Assembly (NCBI GenBank): GCA_017163975.1
Contig: JAFFSR010000346.1
Span: 1,054,501-1,118,500 of the forward strand
Source of the DNA: Anastatus disparis
Taxonomy: Eukaryota; Arthropoda; Insecta; Hymenoptera; Eupelmidae
Direction of reading: 5' to 3'
Length of the DNA: 64,000 nucleotides
This document shows positions 33,106 through 44,984 of the stretch, in pieces. The position numbers were made by a program, and so were the translations under genes. A model generated the notes under the pieces. That model did no database searches. It had not been told where the DNA came from and saw only the letters and a program-made list of their open reading frames with translations. Position 1 is the stretch's first letter. Every line of letters starts with the position of its first letter.

Positions 33106-34208
33106 ATTTACCATCCCTGGCAACACTGAGTATCTAGACTTGACTCACACAATGTTAAGTGTGAGTGTAAGTGTAACATGCACTGGTGCTGAACCACCTG
33201 AAGATTCGAACGTTGGACCAATAAATAATCTTTCGCATTCGTTGTTTAATCAAGTCGATGTGCTATTCAATCAGAATCCTGTTTCACCGCCAAACAATAC
33301 TTATGCATACAGAGCTTACATTGAAACATTACTAAATTATGGTCCAACAGCTAAAAAGTCTCATCTAACGAGTGGATTGTTGTACGATGATACAGCAGGG
33401 AAAATGGACGATACCACAGGTGGTAATGCAGGTCTCAGTCAGCGTAAAGCAATTATGATTGACAGGAAGATTGATTTACTCGGCCATTTACATTGTGATG
33501 TTTTTAATCAAGAAAAATTATTACTGGATGGTGTTGAAGTTAGAGTAAGGCTCGTGCGTTCTCGTGGTGGATTCTGTCTCATGGATCCCGCTGGTGCTTT
33601 CACAGTAAATATTACCGAGGCTACGCTTTTTCTACGTCGGGTAAGATTAAATTCTTCACTTGTGCTAGCAGATGAAAAATTATTGTCGCAGACTATTGCA
33701 AAATACCCACTGACACGTGTAGAAGTTAAGGCTGTTACGTTACATAACTGCGTGCATGGGACAATCGACAATGTCATATTAGGTCAAGTGCCAAAAAGAA
33801 TTATACTCGGCATTGTTGAGAATAAAGTTTACAACGGCGATAAAAGTCGTTGAAAAAATGGAGGTGCCATCGAAACTCTTACAGCTTAATTTCAAAAAAA
33901 GCAAATTGTACGTTGATGCTTATTATACACTTTTTTCCGGCACTGGTATTCACTTTATGCATTCAGGCAACTCGATTACCAGTAAAGACTATCCGAACGG
34001 TTACTGCCTATTCGCTTTTGATTTGACACCTGATTTATCAGCGAGTGATGGTAGTCATTGGAATTTGATAAAAAATGGTTGTGTACGAATTGTTGTTAGA
34101 TTCGATGATCCGCTAGAGGGCGCTGTAAATTGTATAATTTATGCTGAATACGACAATTTGCTCGAAATTGACTCGTCGAGACAGGTTGTCGTGGATTATA
34201 GCGGTTAA
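32977..34208 (+). pseudogene. Hexon-like major capsid protein, right copy
   Basis: Starts at the ATG in context AAGATGG. The frame is broken twice: near 33050-33090, where the opening segment (HTESCQSIKSQLSLFE) gives way to the next frame (YKPISSLNDQSPIEFTIPG), and near 33840-33865, where VENKVYNGDKSR ends and the C-terminal segment resumes (MEVPSKLLQLNFKKS to RQVVVDYSG). A short stretch also appears to be missing at the second break. The family is the hexon-like double-jelly-roll type often annotated in arthropods as F54H12.2-like; usual length is near 450-500 residues, and about 410 codons remain. Both breaks are identical in the left arm. No capsid could be made from this copy as it stands. 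Confidence 0.8.
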
Positions 34209-34593
34209 GAGGAGGTCACGTATCTCTGTCCTTTTCTAATCAAAGAAATGATTTTTTTACAAAAACGAATAACTTTAGCCAAAAATGAAGAGAAAGCCGC
34301 ATCTTGTATCAAAAAAAGCAATATTTTCTTCGATGAGAAAAAATTAATTTTATTGCTTCGTTCTCAAGAAAACTTTGAAAAACCAAATTGTCCACCCTAA
34401 CCTCTATGATTTAAGTTTTTCAAGGTTTTCTTGAAAACGAAGCAATTAAATTAATTTTTTCTTATCAAAGAAAATATTGCTTTTTTTGATGCGAAATGCG
34501 GCTTTCTCTTTATTTTTTTCTAAAGTTATTAGTTTCTGTAAAATACTCAATTCTTTGATTAGAAAAGGACAGAGATACGTGACCTCCTCTTAA
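34205..34593. mobile_element. TTAA-flanked hairpin MITE (family A), right arm
   Basis: Exact mirror position of 29268-29656 (coordinate sum 63861). TTAA at both edges. It begins in the last codons of the capsid frame. Confidence 0.9.
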
Positions 34594-34621
34594 GTAGTGG
34601 TGGTGGGGATATATTTCTCGC

Positions 34622-34629
34622 TATTTAAG
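34622..34629 (+). promoter_or_regulatory. Possible TATA-like box
   Basis: TATTTAAG lies 36 bp before the open region of the RNase-H-like frame, with a mirror copy at 29232-29239. In AT-rich DNA this is weak evidence. Confidence 0.25.
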
Positions 34630-34664
34630 TGAAGCGAAGCCATCTTTATTATCTTAGTCGGTGA

Positions 34665-35153
34665 GCGACTTTCATTGCAAACAGTATAGACGTGGTAATT
34701 GACTTGCAGTTTTTAAAGGACAATCAAAATCATTTGATTCCAAAGGAAGTGGCTGTACTTGCTATTCATAAAACCTTTATCACTCATTGGATTGTGGCGC
34801 CTTCTTGTAATTTGAGACGCTTACCTAAAAATGCTTTGAGACAGAACAATTGGGTGACACTGAATTATCATGGCCTGGAGTACTACGAAGGTGATATATC
34901 GATAAAAAGATTATACAAAAATTTAGAAGATATTTGTATGAATTGTCGTACAATTTTCGTGCGAGGACAAAAAAAGGTTGAACTACTTTCCAAGATCACC
35001 ACCTGTAAGATTGAAAATTCAGAAAAAGAACAAGATTGTCCAGCTTTTAGAAATTTAAATTTCAGCAGTGTACAGTACATGCATCATTACATAAAATCAC
35101 CTTATTTAAATAACGCGTTTGCACTAAATAACGTTGCTAATTTGAAACATTAG
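34665..35153 (+). pseudogene. RNase-H-fold-like protein of the module, right copy
   Basis: Open from 34665 to TAG at 35151-35153, about 162 codons, without an ATG near the start, so the true first exon is missing or the start has been lost. It begins IDVVIDLQFLKDNQN, continues IPKEVAVLAIHK and LRQNNWVTLNYHGLEYY, and has FVRGQKKVELLSKI and DCPAFRNL further on. The acidic DLQ start, the GxxK segment and the late C-P motif recall a short family common in arthropod genomes that looks like a 3'-5' exonuclease (RNase-H fold) with decayed catalytic residues. That placement is inference from memory. Its sequence is identical in both arms. Confidence 0.5.
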
Positions 35154-35173
35154 CTACTAAAACTTAACCCTAG

Positions 35174-35605
35174 CGTAAAATCGGTGATTTTGGAAGAATT
35201 TTTCGAAATTTTCTGCAATTAATTCAAATTGTACGATATCTGATGAGGATCAAGTTTCACGCAGTAGGCGTTTATCCAACGGATCGGATTCCTCTGATGT
35301 GGGTGAAACCTTGTGCGTTCGTGCTTAATACACAAAATTATAAGCAGCGTGGTGCGCACTGGGTTGCCATATACGTTGATAGGTATGGCACAGGTTTGTA
35401 CTTTGATAGTCTTGGTAAGCCACCACAAATTCCACAACATTTACGACGTATTCAGCAAAATTGTAAAAAATTTAGATGGAATAATAAACGCTTACAAAGC
35501 GAATATTCCAACGTTCGTGGTCATTATTATATCATGTTTCTGTATAATATGTCTAGCGGATTGGGTTTTAAGAAATTCTTGGAAAATTTTTCGCAGAATT
35601 TATAA
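35174..35605 (+). pseudogene. Adenain-like protease, right copy, catalytic Cys lost
   Basis: Open from 35174; ATG at 35243 gives 120 codons to TAA. Same motifs as the left copy (GAHWVAIYVD, LYFDSLG, LQSEYSN), but the expected nucleophile is tyrosine: GHYYIMF where the left arm has GHYCIMF (codon TAT for TGT, residue 96). Two further differences are P12 for L and K34 for N. Loss of the cysteine would abolish cysteine-protease activity. The lesion is private to this arm and therefore later than the duplication. Confidence 0.75.
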
Positions 35606-35914
35606 TAAAATGATAGTTTAGTCAAGAATTTTGTAGAAAAAACTTGCTATTTGTAATTTGATACTTGACTGTATCTGATTGGTTGCACGCCACCTTTCTA
35701 CGACATCCCCACCAATTGTTTACAGTATCAAAGAAGTGGCATCCACTCAGTCTAGCCTCAGTTGTGCGTGATCGACAGTGACAGCAGTAGCAAGCAACAG
35801 ACCCTAATCAAGATAGCTGGTTAAAAGAGAAGCCTGAAGCAACCCTTTGGCAACAACTTAGAATATTTAATAAAACAGAATAGCAAGAAAAATTATTGGC
35901 AGCAGCTTCTACCG

Positions 35915-36616
35915 ATGGTCTACGGACTAAACAGCTCTTTTGGGAAAATTATCCAGGTAGGCCTGGAGAATAAAGGAGAAGAAAAAATGGAGTTTGTTCC
36001 TGAAGTGCGGTTCCAATTTTCAAGGTCTACCTCTGTCAACTGTTGGGAGGCATTGAAGCAGAAGTTTGATAAAATTGACGAATTTTTTACTTGTTATAAT
36101 AAGGAATCTATGTTGGATCAGCGACTCTCCATACCTGGATACACTATTCGCTTCATGATCAGTTTTAACAAGAGAGCTTTCGAATAGGTACTCAATGATG
36201 CTCAACCCAAAGCAGAAGAGAGTGGTGGACCACCGAAAAAACATGGGCGATATAGTCGATCGCTGGTATGTAAACGTGTAATATTTGAACGTCTTAAAGA
36301 ATTATCGATTTGTATAGATTATAGAATTTAATATTTGAATATTGTTGCAAAATCTGTAGATCGTATGTTACAAGAAATGATGATTCATATGAAAAATGTA
36401 TTATAACGAAAACAAGAATCTCAATATGTATACTATCATCTTAGCGATATAAAAAGTACAATATCTAGTATAAATGATAATTTTGTAAATGATCTCGATG
36501 AATCATTAAAAAATAAAAATCTAATTGTAGGAAAACAAGACTTATTTATAATCATACATGAATTAATTATTTATCATGTGTACACAGTAATGAAATGTAT
36601 GAATGCTACGTTATAA
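35915..36616 (+). pseudogene. Degraded frame of the capsid module, right copy
   Basis: One reading frame of about 233 codons continues from the ATG at 35915 to TAA at 36614-36616, with three internal stops (TAG 36185-36187, TAA 36329-36331, TAA 36404-36406). Between stops it reads as protein: VPEVRFQFSRSTSVNCWEAL, ESGGPPKKHGRYSRSLVCKR, VDRMLQEMMIHMKN, SINDNFVNDLDESLKNKN. The middle is basic, the rest helical. I do not recognise the family; its place after the protease suggests another viral structural or accessory gene. All three stops also occur in the left arm. Confidence 0.5.
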
Positions 36617-36950
36617 TGTATGTTTTATTTATTATTAATAAATGTTTTCAAACTTTAAAACATGAGTATTTCAATCACCTTGTCTGTTACCATCTCCTTA
36701 TCCTTCATAGACGCAATAATTTATATGTAAATTTTATATTTTCTGATTAAATATAAAAGTTTATAATAATTAAAAAATTTAAAATCTTTTAAATTCATAT
36801 TTTATAATTTAATATAAGTTTTTATTATTTCGATAATTAAAAAGGATTATATTACAAAATTTTAAAATTATAATTTTGAAATATCGATTAAATTATTTTT
36901 TATCCCCACTCTTAATTTCTAGGAGCGGGTAAGTGACCCCCCAGTTATTC

Positions 36951-37063
36951 GGGTACCGTGTCTAACAAACCCCTAGTTCGCCTTCTGAGAGGTCATTGAC
37001 TTAGTGGTCAGTAACCTTTGGGGTGATGAAGTGGGGGTTTGTTTTGACTGTCCATGGTGCCCC
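36951..37063. mobile_element. 113-bp hairpin between palindrome and giant element
   Basis: GGGTACCGTG...AACAAACCCC pairs imperfectly with GGGGGTTTGTT...CATGGTGCCCC. It begins exactly where the palindrome's right arm ends. Confidence 0.5.
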
Positions 37064-37070
37064 AATAGTC

Positions 37071-40000
37071 CAGTAGAATTAGACTTTTTGCATGACTTAA
37101 TTAGTCACAGGCAACTGAAGTGAAAAATAGGTTCATTAGGTCAAAAGATATTAAAATTTAGAAAGACCCTCAAAATTTGGGCTGGCAAATTTTTTTAAAC
37201 AACGTTTTTATGTAAAAAATTATGAAAAATCGATTTTTTTTGGATCTAGCTCTTTTCGTTTTTCAATAGGGTATATGAAATTTATAATACTCATAAGGGT
37301 CTTCAAGACAAATAGTTGAAGCCCTATTACATCAAATTTCGTTAATAATTTATTTAAATAATCACAAAAATATAGTCAAAAATCGTTAAATTTTCGATAA
37401 TTTTTTATTCCATAAAAAAAAGAGCTACATGCTTGTAACTTTGTAAAAAGTTGCCTTCTATCACCCTTAAGTTCCCATATTTTTTTCAGCAAAAAATATT
37501 AATTTGTTTATGAGATATTCAATTTGTTCACTAAAAAGAGGTAAAATATAGGCCTCAAATGGACCCTATCGCGGTCATTTTAGAAAGAAATGACCATTGT
37601 CATTTATGCTCTTTGACACTTATATTTAGTGAAAATAAAAAGTTTAATTGACATTTTTATTATTTTCGCTGTTTAAATGGCGATCGAAAAAAAAAATTTT
37701 TCTTCTTAATTGTTTTTTAAATTTATATATGAAAAAATGAAAATATTTAGATGCAACTTTTTTATTCTTGTTGCTTAAATTTTAACGCTTATTTAAAAAA
37801 AAAAAACGTTATTCTATGATAATTAGGAGCTGAGATAAGTTTTTTTTTTTTTAAATTCGCCATTTGTTTATTTACAAAGATTAAGGAATGAAATTTTAAT
37901 GACATATCCTTTAATACTTGAACTTTGATATAAGATCATTTCTGATATTAAAATCAGTTTTTTAGAACCTTGAAATATTGTTTTTAAGTATGTATAGTTT
38001 CGATTCTTTTTGAAGAGGTGGGGAACGCGTCATCTTTCGCAAGTACAGAAAAAATTTTTTCGATTACTTCGAATTTGTCTTATGTGAAAAAATTTTCTAT
38101 ATCTCAGTGAAATATTAACCGATTTTGAAGTTTCCTTTTTTAATCTGGGGTAGCGCGAGATAATATTAACAGTCGTTATACTTGTTTAATTATATAAATA
38201 AATAAATTTGTTATAAACAATAACACAAAATATATGCATATTTTTTTTCATTTTTTATATACTTGTCATGTTTATTTTTATAATCTAATAAATAAGTTTC
38301 ATTTCTTTTATGAAAAAATTAGATTATTATCTTTTTTACACGCTAATAATTAATACAAACATTGCTCTTATCATAAAAATCCTGACATTATTAAAAAAGA
38401 GCTTCTGACCTTGAATATTCAACGAATTTAACGTTTTTTTTTAATCCGGGGTTGTGCGGGATAATATTAAGAACCGCCATTTTTGTTTTATGCAATAAAC
38501 AAATTAATTAATTATAAATAATAAAAAAAAATTTTTTATTAGTTTTTACATATTATATTTTAAATAAATGTTTATATAATTTTATGAATTTCTTTTATTT
38601 TATAAAAATATTCACAATCTTTTTTTCGCACACATAAACACATATTCGAAAAAATATTACATTTTTTTTGTATTTTCGCAATTAACATACAAAATTGATT
38701 CTAATAAAATTTTTGAATATTTATGATAATTTTATTCGCTTGTTTAATGGCTCATCACAATCTTTATCTATGAAAACATTTCTCGAATCATCACAACATT
38801 CATCATTGGAACTATTGTCAATTTCAAACGGTAAGTTTGACATATTTTCACTGCTGCTGCAACTACCTTCATCAAACAGAAAATCTTGTACTATCTTAAA
38901 TGAAAAATTTATAATATTTTTTAACGAACATATCATGCAATTTATAATTAAATTAAGATTCATTAAGTTATTAAAAAAAATTTTTTAGTAATAAACACAA
39001 AAATAAAAGAAACTTATTTTTTACTCCCAAACTTATTGTATATTAACGAAACTGCAGAATGAACTGAACAATAACTTCTATTTAAAAAAGTAAAATATAC
39101 ACTATTATATTTAGAATGATTTTATTTCAGAACTATACGTAGAAACTTTGTATAATTAAAAGAAAACGCGTCCAATGATGTGACCTGTGCCACACGTTGG
39201 TTTACTGACAAGGGGGCACTACCAGCTTCGGGTCCTGGATTTTTAGTTCGAAGGGCTTAACAGTCTTGCTTCATTATAAAACTAAGAAATCTCCAAGGTT
39301 TTTTGCCAACGAGCACTCTATCACCTCTTTTGATGTACCTAAAGTTGTTAAAAATCAGCTTTTCTTTAATAATTTCACATTATAACAAATAATCCACCTG
39401 TGTAGACTTTCTGAATCACTTCACTTACACTCAAAATACATGATACTCCTTTTTTATACAAAAATATAAGTATATTAATAGATATTCATACTAATCATGT
39501 GCTTTTGAGCTTGTCGATTCATGATAAATAGCTGTCTTCGCTGAATATCACATTTTTCTGTGTTACATTAGGTTCGACCCAACTCATACTTGAAAATATG
39601 AACTATTTCTCTGCACATGAACATACACTATATTTTGCACAATAGTATTGATCACTTTGTTATACACTATGCATGAGATTTATTGATTAAATGCTCAAAT
39701 TAATAATTGGAGCAAAATCCATCTTAAAAAACTTCAACCGTATCTGTCTAAATTTTTTAGACTTCACTTTCACTACAAAATAACTGTAAAATTATAAGTT
39801 ATATTAAGTATTAAAACTTCACACAATAAAAATCATCAAACACAAAATTAGTTGAGAGAAAAAAAATTGAACGCACAAATCTTATATAAAATTCATTCTG
39901 CAATACACTTCTCACAATATTGCATCTTCTGAAATGATGTCAAATACGAAACAAATAATTGTAGAAAATTTTAAAATGATAGATAATTGTAAATAAATGT

Positions 40001-40170
40001 AAATAACGGTAAATAATAATAAATAACTGTAAATAATCATGAGTATGGACAACAAAAAATTATTTACCAACCTAAACATTTTGAACAATGTAAATGATAA
40101 TAAATGATAGTAACTAATAGTCAATAATAGTAATAGACAGTAAATAAGTGTCAATCATTGTAAATAACAG
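37071..40170. repeat. Left ~3.1-kb terminal inverted repeat
   Basis: Matches 47845-52155 in reverse complement: CTTTGACACTTATATTTA, GAAAGATGACGC/GCGTCATCTTTC, the small acidic frame at 38721, ACACGTTGGTTTACTG and the AACTGTAAATAA tract near 40000. The innermost part is a low-complexity GTAAATAA array. A partial direct repeat of 39910-39980 follows at 40185-40250. Confidence 0.8.
38721..38963 (-). CDS. Small acidic protein inside the inverted repeat
   Basis: An 80-codon frame with a true ATG. The N-terminal part is hydrophobic (LNLIINC, SLKNIINFSFKIVQDFLF); the rest is Ser/Asp/Glu-rich (CSSSENMSNLPFEIDNSSND) and it ends in the basic LNKRIKLS, which could be a nuclear localisation tail. A second copy lies in the right repeat (50251-50490) with one missing codon and a GAA-to-TAA change. 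I know no family. It may be a remnant exon of the transposon or a chance frame; conservation of a serine/acid-rich pattern between the arms alone does not prove selection. Confidence 0.4.
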   Translation of the reverse strand: MNLNLIINCMICSLKNIINFSFKIVQDFLFDEGSCSSSENMSNLPFEIDNSSNDECCDDSRNVFIDKDCDEPLNKRIKLS

Positions 40171-40997
40171 TACTAAACACCGTTCACAATACTGCACCTT
40201 CTGAAATGATGTCAAATACTAAACAAATAATTGTAGAACCTTAAAAATGTTTTAAGAGTCTTTAATAGAAAATGAACTACTACTTTATTAATCAAAGTAG
40301 TATTGTACTTTCTATTATCCTAAGAACATTTTTAACAATGGAATTCTTATTATTCCTTATTATTTATTATAACTGTGATCATTGATTCTTCTATACTCGT
40401 TCCAGATCTCATTGTTTAAATTCCTGTTATCCTGCAATAAAAAAGGAAAATTTACACAAAGCAATCCAAAATTTTTTCAAATCAATTATTTAAATTTTAA
40501 TTTTATTTAAAAAAAGGTTACTTATCTGACTCCATCTGCTAGATCGTCCTACTTTGCTCTATTCTATGACGAATAATTATTTTGTGACTTTTTACTTTAA
40601 CAAAAACTCGCGAAGCGCAGCAGAAATGATAAACAAAAACATCCTTAAAACTGAAGCTGACTTTAACAACGTTTTATTCATTTTAAAGCCAATTTTACCT
40701 TAATCTATTTTGGTTAGAGTGTTGGTTGTTCTACAATGATAAGATCGTATCATAAATTGATTTACTGCAGAAATAAGTGCGTAACGAAGACGAAGCATAG
40801 AGAGTAACATGAATCAAATGATACTCTAACGGTCAGTGCGGAAATGAAACGCAAAATTTACGTGATTAGTACGTCATTTTTAGCTTGAAAATGTCACATG
40901 ATTATCACGTAATAATCATGCAAGTATTTCCAATTAGGTACGTATGCACCAATATTCGTTTCTGAGCTCCTAAACGTTTAGTTAATTTCCGAACGTT
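40171..40997. other. AT-rich interior, nothing recognised
   Basis: Apart from the partial direct repeat at 40185-40250, no feature found. Confidence 0.4.
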
Positions 40998-41343
40998 TTA
41001 AAGGCCTTTCTTCATAGACGTTCCTCGTTACACGTAACACGTTTCTTGTACCTAATCTTGTTCCTTTTGTTGTCCGACCTTAATTGACTTTACGATCCAT
41101 GACATAAAAATAATCGACCTTATAAATCCAAACTTACAAACTTGTGTAAAATGGTTTGTTTGTTATTTTTTAAAACTGTTTAGAATTGTATTTCCTACAT
41201 TAGATTTTAGGTTCGACTTTATAAAGTCTATTTTATTATTTCATAGATCATAAAGTCAATAAAGGTCGGAGAACAAAGTTTTTAATTTAGATACAGGGAA
41301 CAAGTTACGTGTAACGAGGAACGTCTATAAAAAAAAGCCTTAA
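40998..41343. mobile_element. TTAA-flanked hairpin MITE (family G)
   Basis: TTAAAGGCC... and ...GCCTTAA ends; arms share ATAGACGTTCCTCGTTACAC and GACTTTATGATC-like sequence. Confidence 0.75.
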
Positions 41344-41715
41344 AATTTAAGCCTCTGAACAGTTCGGTGAAAAGATAAATATTTTGTACCTTTTTTATAT
41401 TTGGGAATGTCGTCTGAAAAGTTTTGGAATGTTTCGTTACGACAAATTTTCAACAAACCGTACATGCGTACTTATGACGTATTGAATACGCCCATAGAAA
41501 TATTGTTTGAACATACATCCAAATAATATTTTATTATCATTAAAAAATAAAAGTTCGCAAAAAAAATTTTGTACAAATAATTAAATAATAATTTTTTTGT
41601 GCAATCGATTTTTATATTTTTTTTCATGGTAATTGTAATTATATGCGTCCAAACTTTATAAACTCGGGTACTATTATATCATCGCCCCTATTGCAGTAGC
41701 AGAAATTGGAAACCA

Positions 41716-42082
41716 TTAAGGTGGCTCTTTCGCCAGCTATAGTTTATTGTTTATGAAAATTAAAAGACTTGGCTTTTGAAACTTTCAACAAAGTGAGTTT
41801 TTATTTCAAATATTATCCCCACAAAAATTTCAGGCAACTTTAACGATCATTTTTTTGAGGCAATCTCATTCAAAGTTCAATCGTTTCTGATTTAATAGTA
41901 ATCAAAAGATTCAAAAGATGAAGTTTAAGTGGGTATATTATAGAAAAACCATCGACAAAGTAACCTGAAATTTTTTGGGAATAATATTTGAAATACAAAT
42001 TCTCTTTGTTGAAAGTTTCGAAAGCTTAGCAATTTTAATTTTTATAAACAACAAACTATAGCTGGCGAAAGAACCACCTTAA
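41716..42082. mobile_element. TTAA-flanked hairpin MITE (family H)
   Basis: Ends TTAAGGTGGCTCTTTCGCCA and complement; arms share AGCTATAGTTTRTTGTTTAT and AATATTATYCCCA. Confidence 0.85.
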
Positions 42083-44595
42083 TGTCTAATAAGAGGCCCA
42101 CCCCCACCACAGGAGTTTCAGGACCTGTATATACGACCGTGGTATTTATTTATCAAAGTTCGTTTGAATGAGTTTTATATTCTGCTTCACATTTGCTAAC
42201 ATCAGCTAAACGAACAAGAAAAATACTTTTAAAATTTGACGAAGGAAATAAAATTCTAATTGTAATTGCTGTTTTTATGCATAAATCCTTAGAGGAGATC
42301 ACAGAATCCACATGGATAGATTTATTTTTTACCGTTATAAGGGATTGCCAATAATATTGAAAACAAAGTGGAATACCGAAGAAAGTAGGTAATTTTATTA
42401 TGTATGTTATGAATTAATATAAATTCAGGACTGATTTTTTTATATTTTATCAAAAAAATATATTCTCATAATTGATTGATGTTAAATATCTTTCTGCGAT
42501 AAAATAATTTTTCATCATAATAATTTATATTTTTAAATTTTACATTAAATATAGTTGTCATAATAATTTATATTTTATAAATCTTACATTAAATGTAGCT
42601 GTCATAATAATTGATATTGATTAATCTAACATTAATATATAATTGCAAAGATATAAAGCAAGTATGTAATTATTAAGTGAATCAACTCTCTAAATGTAAT
42701 TTATTTGACTTCCTTAAAATAATCTTGGTTTTAAAATAAAAATATTTTTTTCAATGTTTGTCAAAGCATATTTATAAATCATCTTTTATAAAATTCTAAA
42801 ATTGTCTAATATATTTGTATCATTGTTTAGATAAATTGATTGATTAACGATCAGTTTTATAAGTGAATCAGCTAGAAATGGAGGATACTCAAGATTTTCA
42901 TCCTTTATCTGCATCTGATACGCAGCTTTTAACCGAAGCTGTATTTTTTGCTATACGTCTTCTGCAAGATAGATGCTATATAAACCAAAAAGAAAATGAT
43001 TCTCACAGTTCAATGGAAGTTCGAACACTAGGCTCTCAAATAGCGGATACCATTATCCAAATTTCAGAACAATTATGTTTTAGAGAAGAAGAAGAATTTA
43101 TCTGCGAACATGAAGTTTTTGAAGACATTAGAGGAACTCCTGAATCAAGTGAAGAAGTTGAAGGAGAATTGAGTCAAAAAGTGACAAGTCAACCTTTAAC
43201 AGGTAAAAGAGCATTAGTTTTTTTATTGAAAATTTCTTTATGGTTTATGTATAAACGGTATTCCACACTAAATGTAAACAACAGGTTAAGATTTTAATAC
43301 CAATTTTGACCCTTTTCAGTTGTTGAAGATGGTTTCCAGGGTGTTCCAGGATTTTTGATAGTTTGGTTTACTTTAGTTTCATATATTTTTACTAAAAAAT
43401 TATATTTATTAAAAATGTAAAATACTTTTCAAAAATTTTTTTTTCTTAATCTCAATGTAAAATTACTAGTTTAAAAAGAATTAATTTTCGCAAATGTCAC
43501 TTGAGATTTTAATTTTGGAATTAATAGACTCTGAACTCTTCACTATAATTTAAGGCCAGTTATGACATGGAAGCAAACATAAAAATTGAGTTTTATGTAA
43601 AATTACATAGAACAATTGAATTTGAGCTACAACGCTCATTATTCTATTTATATAATATACCATGATTCTTTGTGAAATGATCTAATTGACATGCAGTTTT
43701 CTTTACAAGATACTTTCTATCTCTTGTCTACTTGGAAATATTATTCATAATTTATTCTTACACATCACATGCAAAATTCTGTATTTCAGCTACGACTATT
43801 AATACTTTGTCTACATAAAGTAATACAAATTACAGAGTATTAATCCATTTTACATGCAGCTTTCTTTGAATAGATTCTCTTCATCTTCTCTCCACACAAA
43901 CATTTTTTTTATATCTCTCTTATATTTATTATTGTGCCAAGCAATTCTAAGCCCATGACCAATTCTTGTGCACTGCTCAACTTTTTGAATTTCATAGACT
44001 TTGTCATATTTTCCTCAATATATCATTTGAAAAATTGAAATTTAGACAAAGCAACAAATTCTACAAATAATATCAAACTATTTACATTTGAAAAAGACTA
44101 GACTTATCACTGGCAGTAAACTGTTTTGTTATTTGAATTTTTTTTTGTTATTTTCTGAGGATTACTCTGATTTATTGATATTTTTGTTATCTTTTGTAAT
44201 TTTTTGGCTAAATTTAAACATTTTAAAAACAAAATTTCAGAAAAATGTTTTGAATAATAATGTATAATGATTGTAACTGAAATAATATTAAAATTTTGTG
44301 TTGATTTTTCTTAATTTGTGTTATTTTATGCTTTTTTATATTAGATTTGTTATTTGAGATAAATTTTTATTACATTTGGTTATTCAAAGCTAATTTTTAT
44401 TAAACTTTGTGATATAAAATTAATTTTTAATGTATTTTGGGTCTTTTCCAAAATTGCTAACATTACTGGCCAGTAACAGAGGTGGCAACCGCGCAATAAA
44501 TTTTAGCAATTTATTTAAATCAACGAATTTAATTGAACAATTTAATTGCGTTATCATGATAAAATCATTATAAACTTTATTCTTCAATAACATTA

Positions 44596-44984
44596 TTAAG
44601 AGGGGGCCGAACTATCTGTCCTTGTCTAATAGCGTTTTTCATCATTTATATAAACACCATCCGTTGTAACAAGAAAAAAATAGCAGCCCCCGCTAGATAT
44701 GAGTACAATAAGTAAATTTTGTCATAATTACCAAATTTTTTTATTGCATAGTTTTTGAATAATATAGGACCTACTAACAATCGAGAATATGACTATCTCT
44801 TTTAGTAGGTCTCATATTATTCAAAAACTACACGGTAAAAAAATTTGGTTGTTATTACAAAATTTAACTTATTATACTAATATCTAGCGGGGGCTGCTAT
44901 TTTTTTCTTGTTATAACGGATGGTGTTTATATAAATGATAAAAAACGATATTAGACAAAGACAGATAGTTCGGCCTCTTCTTAA
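44596..44984. mobile_element. TTAA-flanked hairpin MITE (family B) in the intron
   Basis: Ends TTAAGAGGGGGCCGAACTAT and complement. Same family as 19897-20285. Confidence 0.88.

Larger units (their letters stand above)
26965..36950. repeat. 10-kb palindrome of a virus-like capsid module
   Basis: The left arm (26965-31269) is the inverted copy of the right arm (32592-36950); the spacer is 31270-32591. Paired positions sum to 63861 from 27.95 to 31.27 kb and to 63915 outside that, so the arms are colinear except for one net 54-bp indel. Several predicted proteins are identical between arms. Each arm carries minor capsid, hexon-like major capsid, RNase-H-like and adenain-like protease genes plus one decayed frame, and the same MITE. 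Such a gene set belongs to adenovirus-like/Maverick-Polinton or adintovirus-like elements. No polymerase B, packaging ATPase or integrase was found in the window, so this is a partial, endogenous remnant. Confidence 0.9.

Noticed and set aside
26965..36950. Palindrome arms as natural viral terminal repeats
   Set aside because: The inner joint falls inside a coding exon and each arm has a full run of the same genes in mirror order, which natural terminal repeats would not have.
39912..40154. 80-codon hydrophobic minus-strand frame
   Set aside because: Translation of a low-complexity GTAAATAA-type tract in the giant repeat.
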